Below are positions 7,797-16,440 of a DNA stretch of 61,820 bases, piece after piece (positions within the stretch are counted from its first letter, which is position 1; every line of letters starts with the position of its first letter). The notes under the pieces were generated by a model, which was not told where the DNA came from, did no database searches, and saw only the letters and a program-made list of their open reading frames with translations. Origin of the DNA: DATLNM01 sp035536775 (GTDB taxonomy: Bacteria > Actinomycetota > CADDZG01 > WHSQ01). Made by a program: the position numbers and the translations under genes. The DNA is taken from assembly GCA_035536775.1 (NCBI GenBank), contig DATLNM010000025.1, forward strand, positions 1 to 61,820, given 5' to 3'.

Positions 7797-8375
7797 GTGG
7801 AGGGCCGTCCACTGGACGAGAACCACGAGAGTGAGCTGATCGAGCGCGCACGGGATGGTGACGTGGGCGCTTACGAGGAGCTGGTGAGGATGCATCAAGC
7901 GATCGTTTACCGAACCGCATATTTCGTGACGGGGTCGGCCGACGATGCGGAAGATGTCGCGCAGGCTGCCTTCATCAAGGCGTTCCGCGCGCTGGGTGCC
8001 TTCCGCCCGGACGCGCCGTTCAAACCCTGGCTCTTGACGATCGTCGCGAACGAAGCACGCAACACATTGAGGGCGGCGGGACGCAGGAAGGGCCTGGGTC
8101 TGCGACTCTCGGAGGATCGTCCCCGGGTCGATGCGGCCCCATCGCCCGAGGCGACGATCCTCCGAGAAGACGACCGGGGACGGTTGCTCGCTGCGCTCGA
8201 CGAGCTCGACGAGCGGAGCCGCGCGGTCGTCACCTGTCGGTACCTGCTCGAGCTCTCCGAGGCGGAGACCGCTGCGGTGCTCGGCTGTCCTCAGGGAACG
8301 GTGAAATCTCGGCTCGCCCGCGCCCTCGACAAGCTCCGGGCTACTACGGCGCTGGAGGCGGATCTCGATGGATAA
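7797..8375 (+). CDS. ECF-type RNA polymerase sigma factor
   Basis: A 192-residue sigma-70-like protein with region 2 (AYEELVRMHQ, then DDAEDVAQAAFIKAFRAL) and region 4 (ALDELDERSRAVVTCRYLLELSEAETAAVLGCPQGTVKSRLARA, quoted in parts of under 20 where key: GCPQGTVKSRLARA) separated by a short linker, so regions 1 and 3 are absent as in ECF factors. Start GTG 7797 has GGGGAG upstream. The stop overlaps the next gene by eight bases; that membrane protein is probably its regulator. It is divergent from the GT-C gene across a 65-base gap. Confidence 0.9.
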   Translation: MEGRPLDENHESELIERARDGDVGAYEELVRMHQAIVYRTAYFVTGSADDAEDVAQAAFIKAFRALGAFRPDAPFKPWLLTIVANEARNTLRAAGRRKGLGLRLSEDRPRVDAAPSPEATILREDDRGRLLAALDELDERSRAVVTCRYLLELSEAETAAVLGCPQGTVKSRLARALDKLRATTALEADLDG

Positions 8376-9186
8376 CGGTCGCCTGACGACCCGGATCCGA
8401 GCCCTCGCCCAGCACATCGACTGGCCCGAGACGCCCGATATCGCATCCGCGGTCGCAGCCGAGCTGACCCTGGGACCGCCGCGGGACCTTCCGGCTCAGT
8501 CCCACACGACAGGCCATCCGGCGTGGCGTCGTGTGCTTGCCGCAGCTGCGGTGTCCCTCATCGCCGCCGCGGGAGTGCTCGTCGCCTCACCGGCCGCCCG
8601 ACACGCCGTCGCGGAGTGGATCGGTGTTCCGGGCATCGCGATAAGGACGGTCGACGAGACGCCCTCGATCGGCCCGAGATCACCCGGCCGATCCCTTACC
8701 GAGCTTTATCGCCTCGGGGAGCCGGTGAGCCTCAGCGAGGCGGGGGAGAGGGTCGAGTTCGACATCGTCGTGCCCGATGGTGACGTCCCTCCACCCACGG
8801 CTGTCTTCTTCGACCCGGGCGTCATGGGAGGCGCTGTGTCGTTCCTCTACGCCCCGGACGATCTGCTGCCACGCGCCGCCGATGAGGATGTCGGGGGGCT
8901 CTTCACACAGTTCCAGGGCCGCGTGATCCCGGAGTTCGGGAAGAAGCTGGTGATGTCGGGGGCCGAGCTGCGCGCGGTCGAGGTGCACGGCGAGCCCGGG
9001 TACTTCATCTCCGGAGACCCTCACGTCATCTTCTACATGGGACCCGACGGAGAAGTCGCTGAGGACACCGCACGGCTCGCCGCCAACACCCTGCTGTGGT
9101 CCGAAGGAGGCGTCACCTACCGGTTCGAGTCGGCTCTCGACCTCGACGATGCCCTCGCGTTCGTCGAGAACCTAAGAGCGCTCTGA
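8368..9186 (+). CDS. Single-pass membrane protein, probable regulator of the ECF sigma factor
   Basis: A 272-residue protein with a cytoplasmic N-terminus of about 50 residues, one transmembrane helix (RVLAAAAVSLIAAAGVLVAS) and a large external part. The distal region (GEPGYFISGDPHVIFYM, then ANTLLWSEGGVTYRFES) resembles the DUF4367-type domain found in other sigma-linked membrane proteins. No zinc-binding HxxxCxxC anti-sigma motif is present. The overlap with the sigma gene and the topology suggest an anti-sigma factor or signal sensor; this is inference from position. Confidence 0.65.
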   Translation: MDNGRLTTRIRALAQHIDWPETPDIASAVAAELTLGPPRDLPAQSHTTGHPAWRRVLAAAAVSLIAAAGVLVASPAARHAVAEWIGVPGIAIRTVDETPSIGPRSPGRSLTELYRLGEPVSLSEAGERVEFDIVVPDGDVPPPTAVFFDPGVMGGAVSFLYAPDDLLPRAADEDVGGLFTQFQGRVIPEFGKKLVMSGAELRAVEVHGEPGYFISGDPHVIFYMGPDGEVAEDTARLAANTLLWSEGGVTYRFESALDLDDALAFVENLRAL

Positions 9187-9280
9187 CCAGTCTAGGTAGC
9201 AGGACGGTGGAACCGTTTCCGAGGAGCCGGTGTAACCAGTACGTCCAAGCAAGTCGGCCGGCCTAGGGGAGGAGAATCGC

Positions 9281-9898
9281 ATGGGGCTTCGAAAGGGCGT
9301 CGCGATAACGATGGGAGCCGCGCTGGCAGGAGGCCTCATCTTTGCGGCTCCGACGGCTCTCGCAGGGGGTGGTGGCATGCACTGTCCCAATGCCCCCTAT
9401 TACGGCGCCGCCAAGGGCCGTTCCGCGGCTATCGAGCTCGATTCGTCGTGTTTCACCCCGACGGTCCTCTACGTCGAGCCGGGAACCGAGGTCACGTTCC
9501 AGAACAAGGACCCGATGCCGCACAACCTCAGCGGGCCGGTGGGCGGCTTCGCAGAGGGTCTCTACAAGGACATCAAGCCCGAGTCGGAGATCACCTTCAC
9601 CTTCGGAGACGAAGGTGTCTTTCCGTACATGTGCTACATCCACCCGGGGATGTCCGGAGCGATAGTTGTGGGCGAAGGTCGAGCCGGTGAGGGTGAGATC
9701 GTCGACATCGAAGAAGTGACTTCCGACATGAGCGGTGGGGGAGGGTCCAGGCCGGTCGCGCTTGATGCCGAGCCCGCCGTCTCGAAAGACGGTGGACCCG
9801 GCACCGCGCCACTCGTGCTTGGCCTGGGGATCGCGGTCGTGCTGCTTATCGCGGCGGTCGCCGCTCTTGCAACGCGCAAGCCCAGAACTGTGGGTTAA
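9281..9898 (+). CDS. Membrane-anchored cupredoxin (blue copper protein)
   Basis: A 205-residue exported protein: signal peptide (about 1-28), plastocyanin-like domain (about 50-135) and C-terminal transmembrane helix (about 178-197) with a basic tail. Type 1 copper ligands are visible: His in DPMPHNLSGP and Cys-His-Met in YMCYIHPGMSGA. It would carry electrons, or bind copper, outside the membrane. ATG 9281 has GGGGAGGAG upstream. The stop shares a TTAA with the convergent gene. An 80-base gap separates it from the sigma regulator; the sigma factor may or may not control it. Confidence 0.85.
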   Translation: MGLRKGVAITMGAALAGGLIFAAPTALAGGGGMHCPNAPYYGAAKGRSAAIELDSSCFTPTVLYVEPGTEVTFQNKDPMPHNLSGPVGGFAEGLYKDIKPESEITFTFGDEGVFPYMCYIHPGMSGAIVVGEGRAGEGEIVDIEEVTSDMSGGGGSRPVALDAEPAVSKDGGPGTAPLVLGLGIAVVLLIAAVAALATRKPRTVG

Positions 9899-11982
9899 GA
9901 CACCTGCTTCCGGGCCGACCGCCCTCCCAGGTGGTCGGCGTCGGTCTTCGGAGCAACTGCTCGCCAGGTCCCGCCGACGTCACCGGTCCGCGTGACCTTG
10001 GCGACGCAGCTCGTGTTGGTACGGGGGCGAGCCTGGGTGACCCAGCGCCCGCCGATCCTCTTCTGGAGCCTGACCCGGTCCCGTTCGTGACCTGCGCAAG
10101 GTCGCACGCTGATGCGCCACGCGATCCCTCCAGCCGCGGGTCGGCCCGAGAGTGAGACCTTCTTCTTGACGAGGAGGGTCTCGGTTGACGATGTCGCGTT
10201 CTGGCAGAGTGCGTTGGCGTCCACCTGCGCGACGTAGCCTGCGCTGCGGTCTGCATTGCGAGTTAGCGTGAAGGTCCCGGCCTGGTCGGTCGTCGTGCGA
10301 GCGAACTCCTCGAAATCGGCGTTTCCACCGGCGACATCCCGGAAGATGACGACCTCGGTGAGCTGCGAACAACTAGGTGCCGCGTTCGACGCTGCTTGGA
10401 TCCTCCCCGACAACGTGAACGTCTTGTTGAAAGTGGTTTTGTTGGTGGACAGCTCTAGCGTGACCTCACGGGGTGCGCTCGACGGCTGAGTCTGAGTTGC
10501 GGTTGGGGTAGCGGTCGTCGTTGCGGTCGGAGTCACCGTTCTCGTGGGTGTTGCGCTCGCGGTCGGTGATGCCGAGCTTGTCACGGTCGGAGTGGGTGTT
10601 ATCGACCCGATAGCGGTAGGAGTCGGTGTCGACCCCGCGCATGCAAACGTGTCGGGTGTAAGGGCGGTGGGCGGGGGGGCGTCCTGGCCCCAGCCGATCG
10701 ACGCTGATCCTGCCGGCTCGGCCGAGCACAGGAGGTCGTCGGCGTCGATGTCGGCCCACGCGGTGATCCGCGTCGCGCCGCCGGCGTCCGTGTGCAGACG
10801 GAAGGAGAACTGACCGGCGTCGTTCGTCCCGGTGACGGATTCGATGTGCTTGGTGTCTGCGTCGCCGGCGACGTTGTGGTCACCCTGCTGTCCAGAGAAC
10901 GTCCCTGATTGGCAGCTGTATGCGGGCTCCGGCGGTGTGTGGTTCGCGTCCGGAGGCTGGTTCGGGTGGGACTGTGTCGAGGTGTCGAAGGCCAGTTGAT
11001 CGGTCGGACCTTGAGCATGCACGTCCACGTTCACCGCGGCGATGCGGCGCCCTCTCTGATCGATGACGGTCGCTAGGAACGCCGGCTCGGCAGATATCGG
11101 GGCACAAGGAAATGCGCCCGAGACCGCGGGATCGACTCGGACAATGCTCGGCTGGATCGTGACCGACTGAGGGACCTGCAGGTACGGCTCCACTCGGTGA
11201 GCATCGCCCGACTCATTGAGCGACTCGTTGAACGCTGCGGGCGGAGGCAACGGTGTCTCGTTCGCAACCGCTGCAAGAGCTGTGATCGACATCGCTCCGT
11301 CGGTCGCCGCGAACGTGCATCTGACGCCATCGGCGGCCTGTGCAGCCGTTTCACTCCCGCACACCGTCCAAGCCGGCTCGGTTCCGGTGGGCGAAGTTGT
11401 GTAAAGAAGTCGGACGCGCGTCGCGCCCGCGCTCAGAGCGACATCTGCAACAAGTGCGGCAGGGCCCGGGGGAGGTGCGTACACGCCGACCTGCCCGCCG
11501 ATGGCGGGGTAGACGATCTCCACCGTCTCGGCTGCGTCCAGCGCGGTCGGTGCGGCCCCGCTCTGGTGATTGATCTCGACGACCTGCTCGTCACGCCCAA
11601 CCTCCTGCAAAGGTGAGCCCGAGTACAAGATCGCACGTACCCGGTAGCTACCGTCGGTGACGGTGGGCGGGATGTCCCACGCCAAGCTGAAGGTGTCGGC
11701 TCCGACGCGAGTTGCGGTTCCTATCGTGATAGTCGGGCTGGTGCCCTGCTGGATCTCGAACTCGACGAGCGCCGAGGCCGGCGCGCCGGCGGTCCAGGCG
11801 ACGAGGTGATAGGTCGCGTCTGCGTCGAGCTTGTCGGAGACGATGGTCGAATGGCTCGAGGGGTTCAAGAGCTGGATGCTGGGGGCAGGACCTTGAGCGG
11901 CTGCCGTCAAGACTCCGCTCACGAGCGCGATGACCGTTGCGAGAACGATCAGCGCGCCAGCTCGCTGGGGCTTTCTTGTCAT
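9895..11982 (-). CDS. Large secreted protein with Ig-like domains and a Thr/Pro linker
   Basis: A 695-residue protein with a clear signal peptide (GALIVLATVIALVSGVLTAAA), an N-terminal beta-rich part with a bacterial Ig-like pattern (TDGSYRVRAILYSGSPL), a low-complexity linker of Thr, Pro, Ala and Ser at about 455-515, and a C-terminal beta-domain (EVTLELSTNKTTFNKTFTLSG). Several cysteines are spread along it. No enzyme motif or cell-wall anchor was recognised; the architecture suggests a surface or matrix protein. The family is unidentified. It is convergent with the cupredoxin gene and shares its stop bases. Confidence 0.7.
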   Translation of the reverse strand: MTRKPQRAGALIVLATVIALVSGVLTAAAQGPAPSIQLLNPSSHSTIVSDKLDADATYHLVAWTAGAPASALVEFEIQQGTSPTITIGTATRVGADTFSLAWDIPPTVTDGSYRVRAILYSGSPLQEVGRDEQVVEINHQSGAAPTALDAAETVEIVYPAIGGQVGVYAPPPGPAALVADVALSAGATRVRLLYTTSPTGTEPAWTVCGSETAAQAADGVRCTFAATDGAMSITALAAVANETPLPPPAAFNESLNESGDAHRVEPYLQVPQSVTIQPSIVRVDPAVSGAFPCAPISAEPAFLATVIDQRGRRIAAVNVDVHAQGPTDQLAFDTSTQSHPNQPPDANHTPPEPAYSCQSGTFSGQQGDHNVAGDADTKHIESVTGTNDAGQFSFRLHTDAGGATRITAWADIDADDLLCSAEPAGSASIGWGQDAPPPTALTPDTFACAGSTPTPTAIGSITPTPTVTSSASPTASATPTRTVTPTATTTATPTATQTQPSSAPREVTLELSTNKTTFNKTFTLSGRIQAASNAAPSCSQLTEVVIFRDVAGGNADFEEFARTTTDQAGTFTLTRNADRSAGYVAQVDANALCQNATSSTETLLVKKKVSLSGRPAAGGIAWRISVRPCAGHERDRVRLQKRIGGRWVTQARPRTNTSCVAKVTRTGDVGGTWRAVAPKTDADHLGGRSARKQVS

Positions 11983-12168
11983 TAGGTGGGATCCTCCCGG
12001 TGGGTGGCGCCTTCGACCGCGGGAACGCGGCCGTATCGGTCAGCGCTGTCTAGCGATAACGCTGCCTACAGCAAGGGTTCGCACGTGCTCTCACGCGTTG
12101 ATTGGTTCGGGCTGCTCGCTGGGCCGACGCTGGCAATCGTCGATTGCGATTAGGACGCGAGGGGTAAC

Positions 12169-12186
12169 ATGACCACAGCTTCATAA
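12169..12186 (+). other. Five-codon reading frame in frame with the next gene
   Basis: ATG at 12169 follows a good GAGGGG ribosome site, encodes MTTAS, and stops at TAA 12184. It is in the same frame as the 12208 gene, eight sense codons further on, whose own ATG has no ribosome site. Either this is a leader minicistron with re-initiation, or the TAA is a nonsense change in an originally longer gene. A 15-base palindrome (GCAATCG-T-CGATTGC) lies upstream at 12133-12147. Confidence 0.4.
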
Positions 12187-12207
12187 TTCGCCAACGGCCT
12201 CAGCAAG

Positions 12208-12459
12208 ATGGCCACCTCGGTCGATACCGTTGACGGGAAGGGCTCCGTCGCTTTGGACATCACCCTCATCCCAGATGAGGTCAAAACCCTCATCACTGTT
12301 CTCAAGAGTCAGGTCTTCCTCCTGGGCAAGGATTGGGACAGCCTCCTCGACCCCGAGAAGAAGGAACTGGCGCTGTCGGCCGTCGAGACGGTCACCGAGC
12401 TGAACAACCTGGTGCGCGGGGAGCCTGAGGCAACAACTGACCTCCGCATCATCGTGTGA
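12208..12459 (+). CDS. Small protein of unknown function
   Basis: An 83-residue, mostly helical, acidic protein (KELALSAVETVTELNNLVRG) with no recognised domain or membrane segment. Its ATG lacks a Shine-Dalgarno sequence; the only good ribosome site serves the in-frame five-codon ORF upstream. It ends in GTGA, overlapping the GTG start of the degenerate GGDEF gene, so the two are translationally coupled and likely act together. The function is unknown. Confidence 0.55.
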   Translation: MATSVDTVDGKGSVALDITLIPDEVKTLITVLKSQVFLLGKDWDSLLDPEKKELALSAVETVTELNNLVRGEPEATTDLRIIV

Positions 12460-13784
12460 ACAGCGGGCAACGGATCACCGCGCGCGACCTCCTCGATGTT
12501 CTCGCGGAGGCAGACGCGCTGGAGGTCTTCAACCAGCTCCCCGAGGCGGCACAAGAGGATCTCGCGAGCTGGATCGGGGCAGCACGAGACGATGATTCGC
12601 ACTGGGTGCGGATCCAAGCCCTCGTTGCGGCGATGAAGAGCTCCCCACTGAACCCAGCGACGATGGACCCGGAGGCTTCGATCGTTACCTTGCCGGACGC
12701 GCCGAAGGCCCCCGACATGAATGACGTGCGATTCAACGACCTCTTGGCCGCGCTGCGGGATTCGAACCTCCTCGGGACGTCGGAGGGAGCAAGCCAGCAG
12801 GGGTCCGCTCGCCGGGATGGGGACGCGGCCGCGACGCTCAGGATCGTTTTCGAGGTCATGACTGCGCTCAAGGATTCAGGAGTTCTGGATATCTTCTTCC
12901 ATCTCCCGGAGGACAAGCAGGCCGATTTCCTTCGCTGGATCGGGACCGCAGCGGACCACCAGTTGCGCGGTAACCGGACCGCCACATTCGTGGCGGCGCT
13001 CGAGGAGTCGCCGTTGGCCTCGATCTTTGAAGCCCGTGTGTTGGGTATCGATCGAGACCGAACCGCAGAGGACCGCGACGAACGCGCTGAAGCCCATGAT
13101 CAGGCCTCGGAGGATCGGGACCATAGGGCGGACGCCCGCGACGAGCGCGCCGAAGTACGTGAGCGCGCCTCGTCGGCGTCGGTAGATGCGGGCTCCGCCG
13201 CCGACCGCGCCGGCGCCCTCCGCGATCGACGGGGTGGAGCCAGCGATCGGGAGCAAGCCGCCGACGACCGTGCAGCAGCATCCGCGGACCGTGCGTTCTC
13301 CGCGATCGACCGGGAGGAATCCTCGATCGACGGGCTTACCCGGGCCTACCATCGGGAGTCAGGCCTCATCGAGCTCGAGCGCGAGGTGGCTAGGGCGACG
13401 TGGACCCAACTGCCCCTGATCGTGGCGTTCATCGAGGTCGACAAGCTCAAGTCAACCAACGACATCGACGGTCGTGCAGCGGGGGACCGTCGTCTCCGCC
13501 GGGCAGTCGAGGAGATCCGAGCGCAACTTCGCCCCTACGATCTCATCGTCCGCTACGGGGGAAACGAGTTTGTCTGCGCCATCCTCGATGTCGGCGAGAG
13601 CGATGCCAGTCGCCGTTTCGACGCGGTCAACATTGCTCTGTTGTCGAAGGGGGACGGTTCGATCAGCGTAGGACTGGCAGAGTTGCATCCCGGGGATTCG
13701 GTCGACGCGCTCATCAGCCGCGCCGATGAAGCCCTCCTCGAGCTCCGGAAACCCCACCCCATGCCGGGTCATCCGGCCGGGTAG
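12456..13784 (+). CDS. Degenerate GGDEF protein with tandem YdeI/OmdA-like repeats
   Basis: A 442-residue cytoplasmic protein. Two similar segments at about 17-65 (FNQLPEAAQEDLASWIGAA) and 130-185 (FHLPEDKQADFLRWIGTAA) resemble the YdeI/OmpD-associated repeat. A charged region at about 193-285 repeats DRDxRAxxRD-like units and probably forms a long helix. The C-terminal domain is a GGDEF fold (DGLTRAYHRESGLIELER), but the signature is RYGGNEFV and the metal-site FxEVDKLKSTND differs from the usual DxDxFKxxND, so diguanylate cyclase activity is doubtful. It may bind nucleotide or act by protein contact. Start GTG 12456, overlapping the upstream stop. Confidence 0.7.
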   Translation: MNSGQRITARDLLDVLAEADALEVFNQLPEAAQEDLASWIGAARDDDSHWVRIQALVAAMKSSPLNPATMDPEASIVTLPDAPKAPDMNDVRFNDLLAALRDSNLLGTSEGASQQGSARRDGDAAATLRIVFEVMTALKDSGVLDIFFHLPEDKQADFLRWIGTAADHQLRGNRTATFVAALEESPLASIFEARVLGIDRDRTAEDRDERAEAHDQASEDRDHRADARDERAEVRERASSASVDAGSAADRAGALRDRRGGASDREQAADDRAAASADRAFSAIDREESSIDGLTRAYHRESGLIELEREVARATWTQLPLIVAFIEVDKLKSTNDIDGRAAGDRRLRRAVEEIRAQLRPYDLIVRYGGNEFVCAILDVGESDASRRFDAVNIALLSKGDGSISVGLAELHPGDSVDALISRADEALLELRKPHPMPGHPAG

Positions 13785-13816
13785 CCTCCCCCTCAACCGA
13801 CGATGAGGGAGGACGC

Positions 13817-14209
13817 GTGACAGACGCCTCAACGACGCCACCGGAGCTGGCGCGGACATACCTGCAAAAGGGTGAGGAGGACGAGGCCGTTCTCAGGCTC
13901 CTGGCTACGGAGGCACAGATGCCTGACTCTGCGCTCGGAATGCATGCCCACCAAGCGGTCGAGCGATACCTCCTGGCGGCGCTGATCGCCCAAGGGTTCG
14001 AGCCCAACAAGACCCGGGACCTAGGCGAGCTCATGGCGCAGTTGACGTCGGTTCCGGCCCATGTCCGGGCGGCCGAGTTCCTGACCGCTTACGAGGTGCT
14101 CGAACGGGACCCGCTGCAAGATGTCGCCGCGTTGGACCGCAGTCAGGCGCTCGACGTCGTGAACCGGATCAGGGGCTGGGCCGAAGAGATCGTTTCCTCG
14201 GCCGGCTGA
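13817..14209 (+). CDS. HEPN-domain protein without a neighbouring nucleotidyltransferase
   Basis: A 130-residue helical protein. The central MHAHQAVERYLLAALIAQG and the following TRDLGELM match the HEPN pattern (HxxQAxEKxLKA then HDLxxL). HEPN proteins often pair with MNT nucleotidyltransferases as toxin-antitoxin or RNA-acting modules; no such gene is adjacent, and the family's usual RxxxxH RNase motif is not evident at the C-terminus. Start GTG 13817 with GGAGG upstream, 32 bases after the GGDEF gene, so the genes may be co-transcribed. The role is uncertain. Confidence 0.7.
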   Translation: MTDASTTPPELARTYLQKGEEDEAVLRLLATEAQMPDSALGMHAHQAVERYLLAALIAQGFEPNKTRDLGELMAQLTSVPAHVRAAEFLTAYEVLERDPLQDVAALDRSQALDVVNRIRGWAEEIVSSAG

Positions 14210-14353
14210 GTCGGGCACAGCTCACCCACGATGGACCGAACGGACTTCGATCCGGCCAAAGGCTATCGCCCATAATGTCAGCTATGTAAACCTGAAGCGA
14301 GAGAACGCTGACTTCCCCGCTTCATCCAGGTGGTGGGACCGCGCCGGGAGGCG

Positions 14354-14653
14354 TTAGAAGGGCTGGATCGCTGCCTGTTGGCGCTTCGCAGCCGCCGCGA
14401 TGGCCTCTCGCGGATCCGCGTGGCCGGCATCCAGACGGGCGAGAGCTTCGCGGCGTGCGGCGGCACGGAGTTGAGCCGGGGTGAGCTCTGGGACGGCCAC
14501 GACGGGTGAAGGTGTCACGGGGGGAGGAGGCGCGTCGAGGACAACCACAGGGGTTATGGGTTCATCCGCGATCACGGCGACGCCCTCGACCAACGTCGGT
14601 CCCGCCTCCAGGTGTGTGTTGGATGGAACTGTTAGGTCAAGCGAAGCGACCAT
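14354..14653 (-). CDS. Small Ala/Pro-rich hypothetical protein
   Basis: A 99-residue frame. The central proline-rich stretch (LDAPPPPVTPSPVVAVPELT) is followed by an alanine/arginine helix (AQLRAAARREALARLDAG). There is no signal peptide, known domain or clear ribosome site. It is kept because it has a coding-like composition and fills the gap downstream of pheA on the same strand; it may be spurious. Confidence 0.4.
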   Translation of the reverse strand: MVASLDLTVPSNTHLEAGPTLVEGVAVIADEPITPVVVLDAPPPPVTPSPVVAVPELTPAQLRAAARREALARLDAGHADPREAIAAAAKRQQAAIQPF

Positions 14654-14727
14654 GAAGGCTCAACATAGCCGTAAGGGACTTGTTAGGGCAAGCATCAAGA
14701 GCAGGGAAGACGCTCTTTCGAGGCCCA

Positions 14728-15567
14728 TCAGGCCCGGGGCCGCCCCACCCCTGATCGATAGGTGCCCAAAAGGCGGGTGAATGTGGCGTGCTCGCTCACC
14801 TCGGAGAGTGCCTCGACCATGGCTGGAGCGCCCGCCGGAGCCTCGATGTCGGCATAGAAGACGTACTCCCACGGACGGCCCGCCCTCGGGCGAGACTCAA
14901 GCTTGGAGAGGCTGAGGTGGCGCTCCGCGAAGGCCCCCAGGCAGCGATAGAGGGACCCGGCGACATGGCCCACCCCAAAGACCAGTGAGGACTTGTCCGG
15001 CTCCTCGAGAGGCTCTGCGGACCGGGCGAGGGCACCGAAGCGGGTGTGGTTATCGGGGTAGGTCTGGATGGCTGCGGCCAGGACCTCGAGGCCGTAGAGC
15101 TCCCCCGCCCGAGCCGAGGCGATCGCGGCGGTCCTCTCGAGCTTGTCTTCGGAGATCCTCTTGGCGGCCCCCGCGGTGTCGTACTCGGCGCGCACCCGGG
15201 CATCGAGGGTACTGAGGAACTCCTCGCACTGGGCAACGGCCTGGGGGTGCGAGATGACCTCGTCGAGATCGTCGACGACCGTGCCGGGCAGGGCCAAGAG
15301 ACAGTGGTCGACCCGCACCAGGGTCTCCCCCACGAGGTGGAGCCCGTGTTTGAGGAAGAGGTCGTAGGTCTCGTTGATCGAGCCGGCCTGGGAGTTGTCC
15401 ATCGGGACGCAGCCGAAATCGGCGCGCCCAACCTCGACCGCCTCGAAAACCTTGCGGATGGTGGATAGAGGCGTCAGCTCGGCATCATCGAACAGCGCCC
15501 GCGCACCCTCCTCGGAGTACGCGCCGGCTTCTCCCTGATACGCAACGATGGGCGGCATGGCGCTCAA
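14728..15567 (-). CDS. pheA: Prephenate dehydratase
   Basis: Converts prephenate to phenylpyruvate in phenylalanine synthesis. The 279 residues hold the periplasmic-binding-like catalytic domain with GEAGAYSEEGA, VPMDNSQAGSI (usually VPxENSxxGxV) and the essential NHTRFGAL (TRF) motif, then an ACT domain with LSKLESRPRAGRPWEYVFY, the ESRP phenylalanine-binding signature, so feedback control by Phe is likely. There is no fused chorismate mutase; a separate aroH lies at 41777. It is divergent from the CADD-family gene. Confidence 0.93.
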   Translation of the reverse strand: MSAMPPIVAYQGEAGAYSEEGARALFDDAELTPLSTIRKVFEAVEVGRADFGCVPMDNSQAGSINETYDLFLKHGLHLVGETLVRVDHCLLALPGTVVDDLDEVISHPQAVAQCEEFLSTLDARVRAEYDTAGAAKRISEDKLERTAAIASARAGELYGLEVLAAAIQTYPDNHTRFGALARSAEPLEEPDKSSLVFGVGHVAGSLYRCLGAFAERHLSLSKLESRPRAGRPWEYVFYADIEAPAGAPAMVEALSEVSEHATFTRLLGTYRSGVGRPRA

Positions 15568-15631
15568 GCGTAGCCGTGGAGGGGTAACGTTGCGGCTTCG
15601 TCATTAGGTTCGGCAATGGGAGGGCGACGGT

Positions 15632-16303
15632 ATGACAGCTGCAGAGCGCATCGCGGAGCGACTTGACCGGGCGATCGACGACCGGCGCCTACTCGACCAC
15701 GCGTTCTACAAGGCGTGGGCCGACGGGACGCTGACCACCGAGGACCTCCGTCACTACTCCACCCAGTACTGGCGCCAGGTCGAGGCGTTCCCCTCGTACC
15801 TGCGTAAGCTCGCCGGCCGTATCGAAGACGAGGCCGCGCGCACGACTATCGAGGCCAACCTGGCCGATGAGGTCGATGGGGACCACGCCGGCCTGTGGCT
15901 CGATTTCGCGGCGGCGATGGGCGCCACCGAGCCCGAGGTCCGTGCGAGCACCGTCGAGAGCGAGACGGCTGAGTGCATAAACGCCTTCGCCGAGGGCACC
16001 GGCGAGCGCTCCCCCGCCTTCGGCCTGGGCATGATCTACGGATACGAGTCGCAGACTCCCGCGGTCGCGGAGACCAAGGTGAAGGGCCTCCGCGAGCACT
16101 ACGCGATCGACGGTCCCGGACTTACATACTTCGAGCTCCACGGCGAGCTCGATGTAGAGCACTCGCGCGAGCTGACCGAGGCCCTCGCAGGGGTGCTCAC
16201 CGACGAGGACTCCCTCGCCGAAGCCGAAGCCGGCGCCCGTGCGGGTGCTGCGGCGGTCTGGGGTCTCCTCGACGGTGTCGCGCGCGTGCGCGCTCTCGTC
16301 TAA
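15632..16303 (+). CDS. CADD-family haem-oxygenase-like protein, probable p-aminobenzoate synthesis
   Basis: A 223-residue all-helical protein. Landmarks are LLDHAFYKAWADGTLTTEDL, YSTQYWRQVEAFPSYL, NLADEVDGDHAGLW, IYGYESQTPAVAETK and ELDVEHS, which match the CADD/TIGR04305 family. Chlamydial CADD is a di-iron, self-sacrificing enzyme that makes pABA for folate, partly from its own tyrosine. The metal-ligand Glu and His positions look retained here. The gene stands alone; its proximity to pheA hints only loosely at chorismate-related metabolism. A strong hairpin follows the stop. Confidence 0.8.
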   Translation: MTAAERIAERLDRAIDDRRLLDHAFYKAWADGTLTTEDLRHYSTQYWRQVEAFPSYLRKLAGRIEDEAARTTIEANLADEVDGDHAGLWLDFAAAMGATEPEVRASTVESETAECINAFAEGTGERSPAFGLGMIYGYESQTPAVAETKVKGLREHYAIDGPGLTYFELHGELDVEHSRELTEALAGVLTDEDSLAEAEAGARAGAAAVWGLLDGVARVRALV

Positions 16304-16336
16304 GAGATCTCCCCCGCTAAAAGCGACATAAGTGGA

Positions 16337-16366
16337 TAAGTCGGGCGCGAACGCGCCCGACTTATG
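16337..16366 (+). terminator. Perfect 14-bp hairpin after the CADD gene
   Basis: ATAAGTCGGGCGCG pairs perfectly with CGCGCCCGACTTAT around an AA, 34 bases past the stop at 16303. There is no long T-run on either strand (ATGCGTG follows), so it may be a Rho-assisted or bidirectional terminator, or stabilise the 3' end. Confidence 0.6.
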
Positions 16367-16440
16367 CGTGTTCGCGCAGGAAGCAAGGATGCGACGTCCA
16401 AGCAGACCGAGTTGAGGTCAATCGACATCAGGAGGATGCG

